This document shows positions 1 to 7,988 of a DNA stretch of 64,000 nt, one piece after another; the first letter of the stretch is position 1; every line of letters begins with the position of its first letter. The stretch lies in the NCBI GenBank assembly GCA_029558715.1, contig JAKQEA010000042.1, positions 1 to 64,000 on the forward strand, in the 5' to 3' direction. The stretch is from Bacteroidota bacterium (GTDB taxonomy: Bacteria > Bacteroidota > Bacteroidia > Chitinophagales > Chitinophagaceae). The translations under genes and the position numbers were made by a program. The notes below the pieces were generated by a model that saw nothing but the letters and a program-made list of their open reading frames with translations, was not told the DNA's origin and made no database searches.

Positions 1-164
1 CCGGTAGCCCGGGATAGTGTTGATAATTGTTTCCATAACCATCCATTTAAAATTTCAGAAAATACTTACCTATTTTCTTAGCACTAATTTACTAAATTTT
101 TTAGTTATTCCAAATATTTTTACCACCTTTATGCAAGAAAATTTATTCTATAATGACTCTGCTG

Positions 165-201
165 TCCTCCTTTCCTTCAGGAGAGGAGTTAGAGGTGAGG
201 C
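165..201 (+). repeat. G-rich dispersed hairpin repeat, copy upstream of umuD
   Basis: A short inverted repeat (TCCTTCAGGAGAGGAG core) followed by a TTAGAGGTGAGG tail lies just before the preferred umuD start. The same architecture occurs inside murU-like, hsdM and hsdR genes at 13393, 33186, 33363, 38766 and 38905. It stays open in the umuD frame (reading LSFRRGVRGEA, close to LSQGRGVGGEA of the hsdR copy), so the umuD frame could in principle start upstream at 131 or 17. Confidence 0.6.
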
Positions 202-214
202 AAAAATTATTTTT

Positions 215-649
215 ATGGAAGGGGAAGAATTTTACGGGGCGGCCTATAAAGGTTCGAAACAATTTAAACAGCAGGAAGTAAAGACAGCCAATGCTACCGG
301 CTTTGGTGCTGCGGCTGACGACTACGCTGAAAGGGGTATTGACCTTAATGAGCAATTAATTCGTAACAAACCAGCCACTTTCTTTTTTAAAATGAAAGGT
401 GATGCCATGAAAGAGGCTGGTATTTTCGACGGAGATATTCTGATTGTTGACCGTTCATTGAAATTGGCAAATGGAAAAATAATTGTGGCTATTCTGAATG
501 GTGAACTATTGGTACGACGGTTTCATAAAAACTTCTCCTCCGCATTCCTGATTGCCGAAAATGATCGGTACAAAAACATTAATCTGGCAGAATTCACCAA
601 TTTCCAGGTGTGGGGGGTAGTTGTTTACTCTATACATTCCCTCGGCTAA
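215..649 (+). CDS. umuD: UmuD-like protein lacking the catalytic Ser/Lys pair
   Basis: This is the S24/LexA-type partner of the UmuC polymerase, 144 residues from ATG 215. The frame is open from 17, but the extra N-terminus is formed partly by a dispersed repeat and is unlike UmuD. Residues 29-80 follow UmuD closely (GF..AAADDYAERGIDLN, then FDGDILIVDRS). Active UmuD has a GDSM serine and a VK lysine. Here the first motif reads GDAM (Ala64) and the second LVRRF (Arg101), so both members of the catalytic dyad are replaced. The cleavage-site region reads ATGF. The protein should not self-cleave. The last residues SLG and the stop codon are supplied by a REP palindrome, so the original C-terminus appears to have been replaced by insertion of the downstream element. 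Family assignment is firm; loss of activity is inferred from the residues. Confidence 0.87.
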   Translation: MEGEEFYGAAYKGSKQFKQQEVKTANATGFGAAADDYAERGIDLNEQLIRNKPATFFFKMKGDAMKEAGIFDGDILIVDRSLKLANGKIIVAILNGELLVRRFHKNFSSAFLIAENDRYKNINLAEFTNFQVWGVVVYSIHSLG

Positions 650-688
650 AGCCGAGGGCAATGAATTGCTCAGGCCTTCAGGCCTGAG
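639..688. repeat. REP palindromes, left end of the RAYT element
   Basis: Two adjacent perfect palindromes are visible: one at 639-658 centred on CGGCTAAAGCCG, and one at 669-688 with arms CTCAGGCCT/AGGCCTGAG. Related palindromes flank the transposase gene on its right side. The first one contains the umuD stop codon TAA at 647-649. Such pairs are the expected substrates of REP-associated Y1 transposases. Confidence 0.85.
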
Positions 689-710
689 ACTAAAATATAA
701 AATCAATAAT

Positions 711-1154
711 ATGGGATATACAAAAATGTGGGTTCATTTAGTTTGGGCAACCAAGAGAAGAGAACCTGTTCTTGACAAAGGCATAAGATCAAAGTTATTC
801 TCACATATCCGGGAAAATGCCCGGACAAAAGGTATTTATATCGATTTTGTAAATGGATATGTTGATCATATTCATGTATTGATATCGTTAAATGCCGATC
901 AGACCATTGCCAAAATTGTTCAGCTGATTAAAGGAGAGAGTTCTTTCTGGATGAATAAGCATAGATTAACTTCTTCAAAATTTGAATGGCAGGATGATTA
1001 TTTCGCTGTGTCGGTGAGTGAGTCGGGTATAAACAAGGTAAGAGAGTACATTAAAAATCAGGAACAACATCATGCAAAAAAAACATTTCAACAGGAGTAT
1101 GATGAATTTATGGAGAAATATGGTTTTGAACTATTACAAGAATCCCTGGGCTAA
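711..1154 (+). CDS. REP-associated tyrosine transposase (RAYT, IS200/IS605-like Y1)
   Basis: A 147-residue single-domain Y1 transposase. The HUH metal site is visible as DHIHVL (His53, His55) and the nucleophile is probably Tyr113 in REYIKNQEQHH. The ATG at 711 gives the normal family start (MGYTKMWVHLVWATKRR); the longer frame from 621 would run through a REP palindrome. REP palindromes lie on both sides, and the gene ends with the residues SLG and a TAA inside the right palindrome, exactly as umuD ends in the left one. RAYTs are thought to mobilise REP sequences and are usually single-copy domesticated genes. Here it sits between umuD and umuC, so it splits a polymerase V operon. Confidence 0.92.
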   Translation: MGYTKMWVHLVWATKRREPVLDKGIRSKLFSHIRENARTKGIYIDFVNGYVDHIHVLISLNADQTIAKIVQLIKGESSFWMNKHRLTSSKFEWQDDYFAVSVSESGINKVREYIKNQEQHHAKKTFQQEYDEFMEKYGFELLQESLG

Positions 1155-1263
1155 AGCCCAGGGCAAAACAAAAGCCCAGGGCAAGACAAAAGCCCAAGGC
1201 AAGACAAAAGCCCAGGGCAAGACAAAAACACCGGACATGAATTGCCCAGACCTGAAGGCCTGG
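1144..1263. repeat. REP palindromes with 18-bp tandem repeats, right end of the RAYT element
   Basis: A palindrome at 1144-1163 (CCCTGGGCTAAAGCCCAGGG) holds the transposase stop codon. From 1157 to 1228 four head-to-tail 18-bp units follow (consensus CCCAGGGCAAGACAAAAG, with one to two changes per unit). An imperfect palindrome at 1246-1263 with arms CCAGACCT/AGGCCTGG closes the element and is preceded by ATGAATTGC, which also precedes the left-end second palindrome. Expansion of the half-palindrome plus spacer explains the tandem array. Confidence 0.85.
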
Positions 1264-1278
1264 AATAAATAATTATCG

Positions 1279-2559
1279 ATGAAGGCGATTATTGATTGTA
1301 ATAATTTCTATTGCTCCTGCGAGAGGTTATTTAAACCAAAGTTGGACAAGAAGCCAGTTGTTGTTCTCAGCAACAACGATGGATGTATCATCTCCCGAAG
1401 CAATGAAGCCAAAAAACTGGGAGTAGAGATGGCCGGCCCTTATTTTAAAGCCAAACCACTGATTGAAAAATATGATGTGGCTGTTTTTTCTTCCAATTAT
1501 AATTTATATGGCGACCTGAGTTGGCGGGTAATGGAAACGCTGCGAATACTTTTGGGCAAAAATAATGTGGAAGTATATTCTGTTGACGAAGCTTTCCTTG
1601 ACCTGAGCATTTTCCCTGAAAATGAATTACAGACTATCGCAGAAAAAATAAAAGAGACCGTTGAAATGTGGACTGGTATAAAAGTATCAATTGGTGTGGC
1701 TCCCACAAAAGTGCTGGCAAAAGTTGCTAACCGCTTATCAAAAAAATACGTAAGCACATATAACGGTGTGATGGTGCTGGACAATGAAGAAAAAATAAAC
1801 CATGCCTTAAAACATACCCAGATCAGTGAAATTTGGGGAGTAGGCCGGCAATATGCAGAAAAACTAAGCCAGCTTTTTTGTATCTACGATGCACTGCAAC
1901 TAAGCCGGATGAGTGAAGAATTTGGCAGAACTCATTTGGGTGGTGTTACTGGTGTACGCCTTATTAAAGAACTGAAAGGTGAACCAGTAAAGGAAACGGA
2001 TGATGAGCTGGTAAGTAAAAAGATGATTGCCACCACCCGAATGTTTGGCAGTCCGGTGAGTGATATTGCATCCATTAAAGAAGCGGTAGCAACATATACT
2101 TCAAGAGCAGCAGAAAAATTAAGACGCCAGCATGGCGCCGCAAAAACTATCAGTGTATTTGTAGTAACAAAAGAAGAAAATCATAATGTAGATTATCGGG
2201 GAGCTACGCTTGGTGATTCTGTCACATTGCCTGCCGCCACTTCATTTACCAATGAGTTGATAAAACCTGCAGTAGCTATCGTGGACAGATTATTTAAGAA
2301 TGGAACACAATATAAAAAAGCCGGCGTTATGCTTAGCGGCATTGTACCCGATAATTCTATACAGGCAAACCTGTTTTTGTCTGAAACAAAAAACTGTGAA
2401 CGGAAACTGATGGATATGATCGATAACGTCAACTTCAGTCAAAGGAATGATGTACTGAAATTTGCCGCCTCCGGTACTGTCCGTAACTGGAAAATGCAGC
2501 AAAATCATATCAGCCCACGATATACTACCCGGTGGAATGAGCTATATGAAGTTAGCTAA
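1279..2559 (+). CDS. umuC: DNA polymerase V subunit UmuC (Y-family)
   Basis: Full-length 426-residue Y-family translesion polymerase. Metal-binding acidic residues are Asp6 (IIDCNNFY) and Asp103-Glu104 (YSVDEAFLDLS). The steric region CSCERLF and the helix-hairpin-helix region (IWGVGRQYAEKL, about 185-200) are in the expected order, and a C-terminal UmuC-type domain follows. QANLF at about residues 361-365 matches a sliding-clamp binding motif. The gene is the natural operon partner of the upstream UmuD-like gene but is now about 630 bp away behind the RAYT element. No Shine-Dalgarno site is visible. It ends tail to tail with the DUF72 gene, with a 4-bp overlap. All polymerase residues look intact even though the UmuD partner does not. 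Confidence 0.96.
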   Translation: MKAIIDCNNFYCSCERLFKPKLDKKPVVVLSNNDGCIISRSNEAKKLGVEMAGPYFKAKPLIEKYDVAVFSSNYNLYGDLSWRVMETLRILLGKNNVEVYSVDEAFLDLSIFPENELQTIAEKIKETVEMWTGIKVSIGVAPTKVLAKVANRLSKKYVSTYNGVMVLDNEEKINHALKHTQISEIWGVGRQYAEKLSQLFCIYDALQLSRMSEEFGRTHLGGVTGVRLIKELKGEPVKETDDELVSKKMIATTRMFGSPVSDIASIKEAVATYTSRAAEKLRRQHGAAKTISVFVVTKEENHNVDYRGATLGDSVTLPAATSFTNELIKPAVAIVDRLFKNGTQYKKAGVMLSGIVPDNSIQANLFLSETKNCERKLMDMIDNVNFSQRNDVLKFAASGTVRNWKMQQNHISPRYTTRWNELYEVS

Positions 2560-3494
2560 TCAAACAACCCTTTTTGTTTAGGTTTGGGCTCAGGTAATAG
2601 AGTAGTGTCAATAAATTTGGGTTTCATTAAATCCAGCCTGCATTCCTTATTTAATCTATCTACCAGATAAACAGTCAGCTCCGGCGAAGTGGCTTCATCA
2701 TGCATATGCATAAAAAAATATAACTCTTCCATTCCTTTACTCAGCCAATACTTCATTCTCTGTATCCAGGCATCAATTCTGGTATAGTCAGATGAATGCA
2801 AGCTATTGCCAACATAGCGGATAAAGGTTTTAGGAATCGTTATATGCATATGAGCACAATCCCTGCGGCCGGCTGTATCTGTAATCACAGCACCCATGTT
2901 ATTCTCTTTTAAAAAATTGAACATGTCTTCCTTATCCTTTTCCCTGGCAAACCAATCCGGGTGGCGAACTTCTAAAAAGAACTGCAGATCGGTGGGCAAT
3001 GATTTAAGATAAGTAAATAGTTCGTCTTTCCTTTTAGGTGAAAAACTATCACTCACCTGTACGAAAATGGGGCCGAGATGTTTTTCAAACCCAACAATGC
3101 CCCGTAAAAATTCATTGGAGATAAATTCTTTTCCTTTCAAGTTACCAAAGTGTGTGACACCTTTATACATCTTAGGACAAAATAGAAAATCTTTACCCTT
3201 TGCTTTCTCTGCCCATTTCCGAATACCTGTTTCCCCATATACCTTGTAATGTGTGGCATTCAGTTCAATACAATTATAATGCTCCACATAGTGCTGCAGA
3301 AAATCCTTTTCTTTTGTTTTTGGCGGGTAGATCTTTCCCACCCACTCTGTTCTTCCCCATTTTGCACAGCCTACATATACCCTGGGCTGTTTTGCCGGCT
3401 TACCTTTTAATACCATTTTATTAAAATCAGGTTCAGCAGGCAAGCTGAAATCAATACCTGCTAATTCTATTTCCGGTACACGACCAAATTCCAT
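2556..3494 (-). CDS. DUF72 (YecE-like) family protein
   Basis: A 312-residue protein of the DUF72/YecE family, a TIM-barrel-like fold of unknown biochemical role. Visible hallmarks are the N-terminal YVGCAKWGRTEWVGKIYPP and HYNCIELNATHYKVY, the FCPKMYKGVTH strand, and PIFVQVSDSFSP, then FFLEVRHPDWF. About 45 residues precede the domain. It has no export signal and is probably cytoplasmic. It overlaps the 3' end of umuC by 4 bp on the opposite strand, so the two genes share no spacer terminator. Confidence 0.9.
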   Translation of the reverse strand: MEFGRVPEIELAGIDFSLPAEPDFNKMVLKGKPAKQPRVYVGCAKWGRTEWVGKIYPPKTKEKDFLQHYVEHYNCIELNATHYKVYGETGIRKWAEKAKGKDFLFCPKMYKGVTHFGNLKGKEFISNEFLRGIVGFEKHLGPIFVQVSDSFSPKRKDELFTYLKSLPTDLQFFLEVRHPDWFAREKDKEDMFNFLKENNMGAVITDTAGRRDCAHMHITIPKTFIRYVGNSLHSSDYTRIDAWIQRMKYWLSKGMEELYFFMHMHDEATSPELTVYLVDRLNKECRLDLMKPKFIDTTLLPEPKPKQKGLFD

Positions 3495-3561
3495 ACTTGT
3501 TATTTAGTACCCAAATCTACATGAAATCAAATAGTGTATCTTAGGTCAATAAATAATCAAT

Positions 3562-5106
3562 ATGCGACTGATTATATTCCTGTTTCTACTCACTTCTTCA
3601 TGCTTCGCCCAGCAAAAGCCAAATATTATTTACATCATGAGTGATGACCATGATGCCGACGCCATCAGTGCTTATAATAAAACACTGATCAGTACTCCAA
3701 ATATTGACAGACTGGCAATGGAAGGAATTAAATTTAAAAATGCTTTTGTCGGTAACTCCATTTGTGGGCCGGCCCGGGCTACTTTACTCACAGGGCAGCA
3801 TTCGCATAAGAATGGTGTAAAAGACAACAGGAGCAGATTTGACTCTTCACGAATATCCATGCCTAAACTATTACAAGCTGCCGGTTACCAGACTGCTATT
3901 ATTGGAAAATGGCACCTGCATTCCTATCCAACCGGCTTTGATTACTGGAAAATATTACCCGGCCAGGGATTGTATGTAAATCCCCGTTTGATTGAAATGA
4001 CAGGAGATACTATTACCCAGGAAGGGTACGCCACTGATGTCATCACAAATGAAACAATTAAATGGCTTGACAGAAGGGATAAATCAAAGCCATTTGTACT
4101 GTTACTCCATCATAAAGCACCGCATCGATATTTCTTTCCTAACCTGAAACACCTGGAAGAGTTTCATACAAAAGAGTTTCCTGAACCATCCACATTATAT
4201 GCAGATACATTTAATCGTGGCAGTGCATGGCGTATACAAACGATGAGTATTCTCAGGGACATGCAGCTGTGCAGCGATCTGAAAGTTGACCCTGCTTATC
4301 TTATGGATATCCCTGAGTATAAGCCTGATTCTACACAGATAGCCTATTACAAAGCAATAATGAACAGAGTCCCTGAAAAACAACGGGTACGCTATAAAGA
4401 AATTTATGCTGAAAGAGGAAGATTATTGAAAGAGCTCAGGCCAACAGGTAATGAATTGCTGAAATATAAATACCAATGGTATATGCAGGATTTTATGGCT
4501 TGTGTGAAATCTGTTGACGAAAATACAGGTCGTATACTCGACTATCTTGACCGGCAAAATCTTACCAGCAATACAGCCGTGATCTATACCAGTGACCAGG
4601 GATTTTTCCTCGGTGAAAATGGCTGGTTTGACAAACGCTTTGCATACGATGTGTCTATGCAAACACCACTACTGATGAGATGGCCAGGGCATATTAAACC
4701 CGGGACAGTAACAAATACATTGGTTCAAAACATCGATTACGCCCCAACCATTCTTGACATAGCCGGTGTACAAATTCCTGGATGGATGCAGGGACTAAGT
4801 TTAAAACCGGTTGTAACAAATAAGCAAAAAACACTGAACAGGGATTATCTCTACTATCATTATTATGAATTTGTAAGGGACCATACTGTTATACCGCACC
4901 TTGCCGTAAGGGGCAGCCGGTACAAACTGATCTACTTTTACACTGTAAATGAATGGGAGCTATATGATTTGAAAACTGATCCACAGGAGCAAAAGAATCT
5001 TATTAAATCTCCCTTACACCAGAAAACACTATCACAGATGAAAAATGAACTGCTTAGGCTTCGTAACCAGTATGATGATCATGAAAAAGCCGGAGAACTT
5101 TATTGA
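3562..5106 (+). CDS. secreted sulfatase (type I, formylglycine-dependent)
   Basis: Hydrolyses a sulfate ester after export. The 514-residue protein has a signal peptide (about 1-16, ending CFA-Q), a calcium-binding Asp pair (Asp28-Asp29 in MSDDHDADA) and the sulfatase signature CGPAR with Cys68, which would be converted to formylglycine by a maturase. IGKWHLHSY (about 112-120) carries the conserved Lys/His pair, and YTSDQGFFLGE later supplies further metal ligands. The C-terminal subdomain (YKLIYFYTVNEWELYDLKTDPQE) is typical of the arylsulfatase/GlcNAc-6-sulfatase branch. The substrate cannot be told from sequence; a polysaccharide is the usual target in Bacteroidota. No SusC/SusD pair is nearby. 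The 3' end overlaps the convergent amidase gene by 7 bp. Confidence 0.93.
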   Translation: MRLIIFLFLLTSSCFAQQKPNIIYIMSDDHDADAISAYNKTLISTPNIDRLAMEGIKFKNAFVGNSICGPARATLLTGQHSHKNGVKDNRSRFDSSRISMPKLLQAAGYQTAIIGKWHLHSYPTGFDYWKILPGQGLYVNPRLIEMTGDTITQEGYATDVITNETIKWLDRRDKSKPFVLLLHHKAPHRYFFPNLKHLEEFHTKEFPEPSTLYADTFNRGSAWRIQTMSILRDMQLCSDLKVDPAYLMDIPEYKPDSTQIAYYKAIMNRVPEKQRVRYKEIYAERGRLLKELRPTGNELLKYKYQWYMQDFMACVKSVDENTGRILDYLDRQNLTSNTAVIYTSDQGFFLGENGWFDKRFAYDVSMQTPLLMRWPGHIKPGTVTNTLVQNIDYAPTILDIAGVQIPGWMQGLSLKPVVTNKQKTLNRDYLYYHYYEFVRDHTVIPHLAVRGSRYKLIYFYTVNEWELYDLKTDPQEQKNLIKSPLHQKTLSQMKNELLRLRNQYDDHEKAGELY

Positions 5107-5903
5107 TATTTCTTCATGAGATCATATAAGATCTTTTTATCGGCCTCATTGATAACTTTTGTTGTATCCTGCTGAACAAAATGAATCTTATAAGACTGAA
5201 TAGCATTTTTCTCATTTTTCACATCATATCCAATAATACGTAATGCCTGTACAGGGCTAAAATCGGCAGGGATTTTTACATTAGTGGTATCGTACCAAAG
5301 ACCAAATCCGTTTTGTGCCAGTTTTTGCCAGGGGAAATTCCTGTTAGGATCTACTTTTCTGCCAGGTGCAATATCTGCATGACCAATAAAATTAGCCGCT
5401 GGAATATTATATGCTTTTTTTAATCTATCCAGCACCAGTAAAAGACTGGCTATTTGTTCATTTGTAAAGACCTCATATCCGTTATTATCAATTTCAATTC
5501 CAATACTTGATGAATTCAGATCAGTGGCATTGCCCCACTTACTTACCCCTGCATGGTGACCCCGGAGCAGATCATTCAGCATATGATGCACGGTGCCATC
5601 TTTACATATCACATAGTGTGAACTTACCTGTGTCCTTGGAAGTGTAAAGGTTTTCAATGTTTGTTCACAACTATTCTGCGCCGTATGGTGAATGATGACA
5701 TAATTAGGTCTCCGCATAGAGAAATTTGTGGTCCCAACCCAATCTGCTGCAGTAGCAAATGAATCCTTTACCGGGTATTCAGCAAGTATTTTGGCATATG
5801 CTTTCACCTGTTTTTTATACATCTTATTTGTACCTGCATATTGGCCCGTTGAGCAACTATACAATATGGCAACAACTATGATTGGTGCTAACCATTTTTT
5901 CAT
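5100..5903 (-). CDS. N-acetylmuramoyl-L-alanine amidase, lipoprotein (Amidase_2)
   Basis: A peptidoglycan amidase of the Amidase_2/PGRP fold, 267 residues when started at ATG 5903. That start gives a clean lipoprotein signal (MKKWLAP...ILYSC), whereas the longer frame from 5924 adds seven residues before it. The zinc site is suggested by VIIHHTAQ, the middle motif RGHHAGVSKWG and HADIAPGRKVDPNRNFPW. The mature protein should be tethered in the outer membrane facing the periplasm and act in wall turnover or recycling. It lies downstream of nothing in its own direction except the rhlE gene, 37 bp upstream. Confidence 0.9.
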   Translation of the reverse strand: MKKWLAPIIVVAILYSCSTGQYAGTNKMYKKQVKAYAKILAEYPVKDSFATAADWVGTTNFSMRRPNYVIIHHTAQNSCEQTLKTFTLPRTQVSSHYVICKDGTVHHMLNDLLRGHHAGVSKWGNATDLNSSSIGIEIDNNGYEVFTNEQIASLLLVLDRLKKAYNIPAANFIGHADIAPGRKVDPNRNFPWQKLAQNGFGLWYDTTNVKIPADFSPVQALRIIGYDVKNEKNAIQSYKIHFVQQDTTKVINEADKKILYDLMKKYQ

Positions 5904-5940
5904 ACAACTAAAATTAAAGGACAACTAAAGTAATAACAAA

Positions 5941-7155
5941 TTATCTGCGTTTGGGGCCGCTCTTATAGAATTTTCGCTTTGGCCGGCTGTTTCCTGAGTA
6001 GATACGGGGATGATAAGAAGGGCTTTCTCCTAATTCGGCGGGAACTGAAGACTTTTCTACTTCTTTTTCAAGCAACTTTTCTATGGCAGCAAACTTATTC
6101 TGTTCCTTCTCACCAACCAATGTATAGGCAACTCCATCCGCTTCCGCTCTGGCTGTACGGCCTATCCGGTGGACATAATCTTCGCCATCGCCAGGTACAT
6201 CATAATTGATCACCAGGTCTATTGTATCAATATCAATACCACGGCTTAAAATATCAGTAGCAACTAATAACGGAATACGACCACTGGCAAATGCACCAAG
6301 TACACTTTCCCTTTTTGATTGCTCCAGGTCACTATGAATTTCCTCAATATTAAATCCTCCTTGTTTCAGTTCTCTTGTTAATTGTTTAACTGTCTGTTTA
6401 CGGCTGCAAAACACCAATGCGTTTTTATAGGCTGTTTCTTTCAGTATCTTTTTTATCAATGGCAGCTTCTGTGGCTCATACACTACAAACGCTCTTTGGA
6501 TAATTTTTTCCGGTGGTTTTGAAATAGCGATATTTATTTCTGCCGGTTGATGAAGTATCCGTTTAGCAAGTTGTCTTATCTTTTCCGGCATTGTAGCAGA
6601 AAATAAAAGATTTTGTCTTTTCTGCGGAAGTGATTTGATGATCTTATTTATATCATCCTGGAAGCCCATATCCAGCATACGGTCAGCTTCATCCAACACC
6701 AGGAATTGTAACCCTTTCATATTTACATACCCCATATTCAGGTGAGCAATCATTCTGCCCGGAGTACAAACAATGATATCTGCCCCCATTTGCAATGCTT
6801 TTTTCTCTGCTACGAAATTCTGTGCATCATTTCCTCCATAAATGGCAATAGAACTCAAATGAGTGAAATATGAAAGACCCTCCACATGCTGCGAAATCTG
6901 AATCGCCAGTTCCCGGGTTGGCACTATGATAAGGGCCCCTACTTGTCCATCAACATGATTCTGTAACAGGCGATTCATTACCGGTAATAAAAAAGCAGCT
7001 GTTTTACCAGTTCCGGTTTGTGCGGAAGCTATTACATCCCGGCCGGCCAATATAGGTGGTATCACCTGCTCTTGCACCGGGGTGGCTGTTTCATAGTTGG
7101 ATGCCTCAATTCCTTCCAGTAAGTTGGGATGAAAATCAAATTCTGTAAAACGCAA
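5941..7155 (-). CDS. rhlE: DEAD-box ATP-dependent RNA helicase, RhlE type
   Basis: A 404-residue RNA helicase. Motifs appear in order: Q motif (YETATPVQEQVIP, 21-33), motif I AQTGTGKT (45-52), Ia PTRELA, GG, TPGR, motif II DEAD, motif III SAT, then in domain 2 the ATDILSRGIDID and HRIGRTAR motifs. A short basic tail (NSRPKRKFYKSGPKRR) follows, as in other RhlE proteins that bind structured RNA through basic tails. Role: ribosome assembly or RNA turnover, often important in the cold. The paralogue assignment rests on length and tail type. Confidence 0.95.
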   Translation of the reverse strand: MRFTEFDFHPNLLEGIEASNYETATPVQEQVIPPILAGRDVIASAQTGTGKTAAFLLPVMNRLLQNHVDGQVGALIIVPTRELAIQISQHVEGLSYFTHLSSIAIYGGNDAQNFVAEKKALQMGADIIVCTPGRMIAHLNMGYVNMKGLQFLVLDEADRMLDMGFQDDINKIIKSLPQKRQNLLFSATMPEKIRQLAKRILHQPAEINIAISKPPEKIIQRAFVVYEPQKLPLIKKILKETAYKNALVFCSRKQTVKQLTRELKQGGFNIEEIHSDLEQSKRESVLGAFASGRIPLLVATDILSRGIDIDTIDLVINYDVPGDGEDYVHRIGRTARAEADGVAYTLVGEKEQNKFAAIEKLLEKEVEKSSVPAELGESPSYHPRIYSGNSRPKRKFYKSGPKRR

Positions 7156-7348
7156 AATACTCAGTTTTAGAAAGATGCGAAGTTAACTGAATTTGAATGG
7201 AAAGCTGAACAAGTTTAAATCCTCCTCCTTACCATAGATAAACAATAAAAATCAGTCACAGGACTGCCACAAGTCATCTTAAGTGGTCAGCAATGACAGT
7301 AGCTTTCAGATTGAAAAAAATAATCACTTACAATTTAATATTACTGCT

Positions 7349-7936
7349 ATGAAATATAGTCTTCTTCTGCTCGCAGCCATTATCATTTCACTGGCAGGTT
7401 ATACCCAGGCATGGGCGAAGCAATACGATCATGTGGATGAATGTGTCTGCGGTCTGTCGTTGGTAGGAAAAGGTGATAAACATGGTTTTGTCAATAAGGA
7501 TGGTAAACTCATAGTTCCTCTTATTTATGATGATGCCTTAACTTTCTCAGAAGGTTTTGCAGCTGTCAAAATGAATGGCAAATGGGGATACATTGACAGT
7601 ACAGGTAAAGTTTTTGTAGAACCAAAGTTCACAGAGGCGATGTCCTTCCACAACAGCCTTGCAGTGGTAAGTAGCGGAAATGATTATGGATTTTTAGACA
7701 CCAGTGGCAAAATTGCAATACCAATGGTTTATGAAAATGCTTCTCAGTTTTCTGAAGGCCTTGCGGCTGTGAACAAGAAAGGAATGTGGGGGTATATCGA
7801 CAATAAAGGCAAAGAAATCATCTCTTGCAAATATGGTTTCGCAGGCACCTTTTCAGATGGTGCTGCTAGAGTTATGCTCAGCGGCAAATGGCTGATTATT
7901 GACAAGACTGGTAAGAAAATTGCTGACAGCGAGTAA
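7349..7936 (+). CDS. exported WG-repeat protein
   Basis: A 195-residue protein starting at ATG 7349, which gives a good signal peptide (MKYSLLLLAAIIISLAGYTQAWA); the open frame back to 7283 adds 22 unlikely residues. Four to five WG repeats of about 35-40 residues follow (pattern G.WGYID..GK.....Y..A..F..G.A.V), for example KWGYIDSTGKVFVEPKF and MWGYIDNKGKEIISCKY. WG repeats form beta-propeller-like or solenoid folds and are common in Bacteroidota surface and periplasmic proteins, with no defined activity. The gene is single, ends at a strong terminator and shows no functional partner. Confidence 0.85.
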   Translation: MKYSLLLLAAIIISLAGYTQAWAKQYDHVDECVCGLSLVGKGDKHGFVNKDGKLIVPLIYDDALTFSEGFAAVKMNGKWGYIDSTGKVFVEPKFTEAMSFHNSLAVVSSGNDYGFLDTSGKIAIPMVYENASQFSEGLAAVNKKGMWGYIDNKGKEIISCKYGFAGTFSDGAARVMLSGKWLIIDKTGKKIADSE

Positions 7937-7961
7937 AAACGGGTAACTGAACTATTTCAAT

Positions 7962-7985
7962 AAAAGCCTTCTTTCGAAGGCTTTT
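7962..7985. terminator. bidirectional intrinsic terminator
   Basis: A perfect hairpin, AAAAGCCTTC / GAAGGCTTTT, with a short TTTC loop region, sits between the convergent WG-repeat gene and icmF. A/T runs on both sides allow it to work in both directions. Confidence 0.85.
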
Positions 7986-7988
7986 ATA

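Noticed and set aside
1157-1228. Possible CRISPR array
   Set aside because: Units are contiguous 18-mers without unique spacers and derive from a REP palindrome.
1072-1272. 66-residue plus-strand frame with GKTKAQ repeats
   Set aside because: It is created by the 18-bp tandem repeats and overlaps the transposase in another frame; nothing indicates translation.
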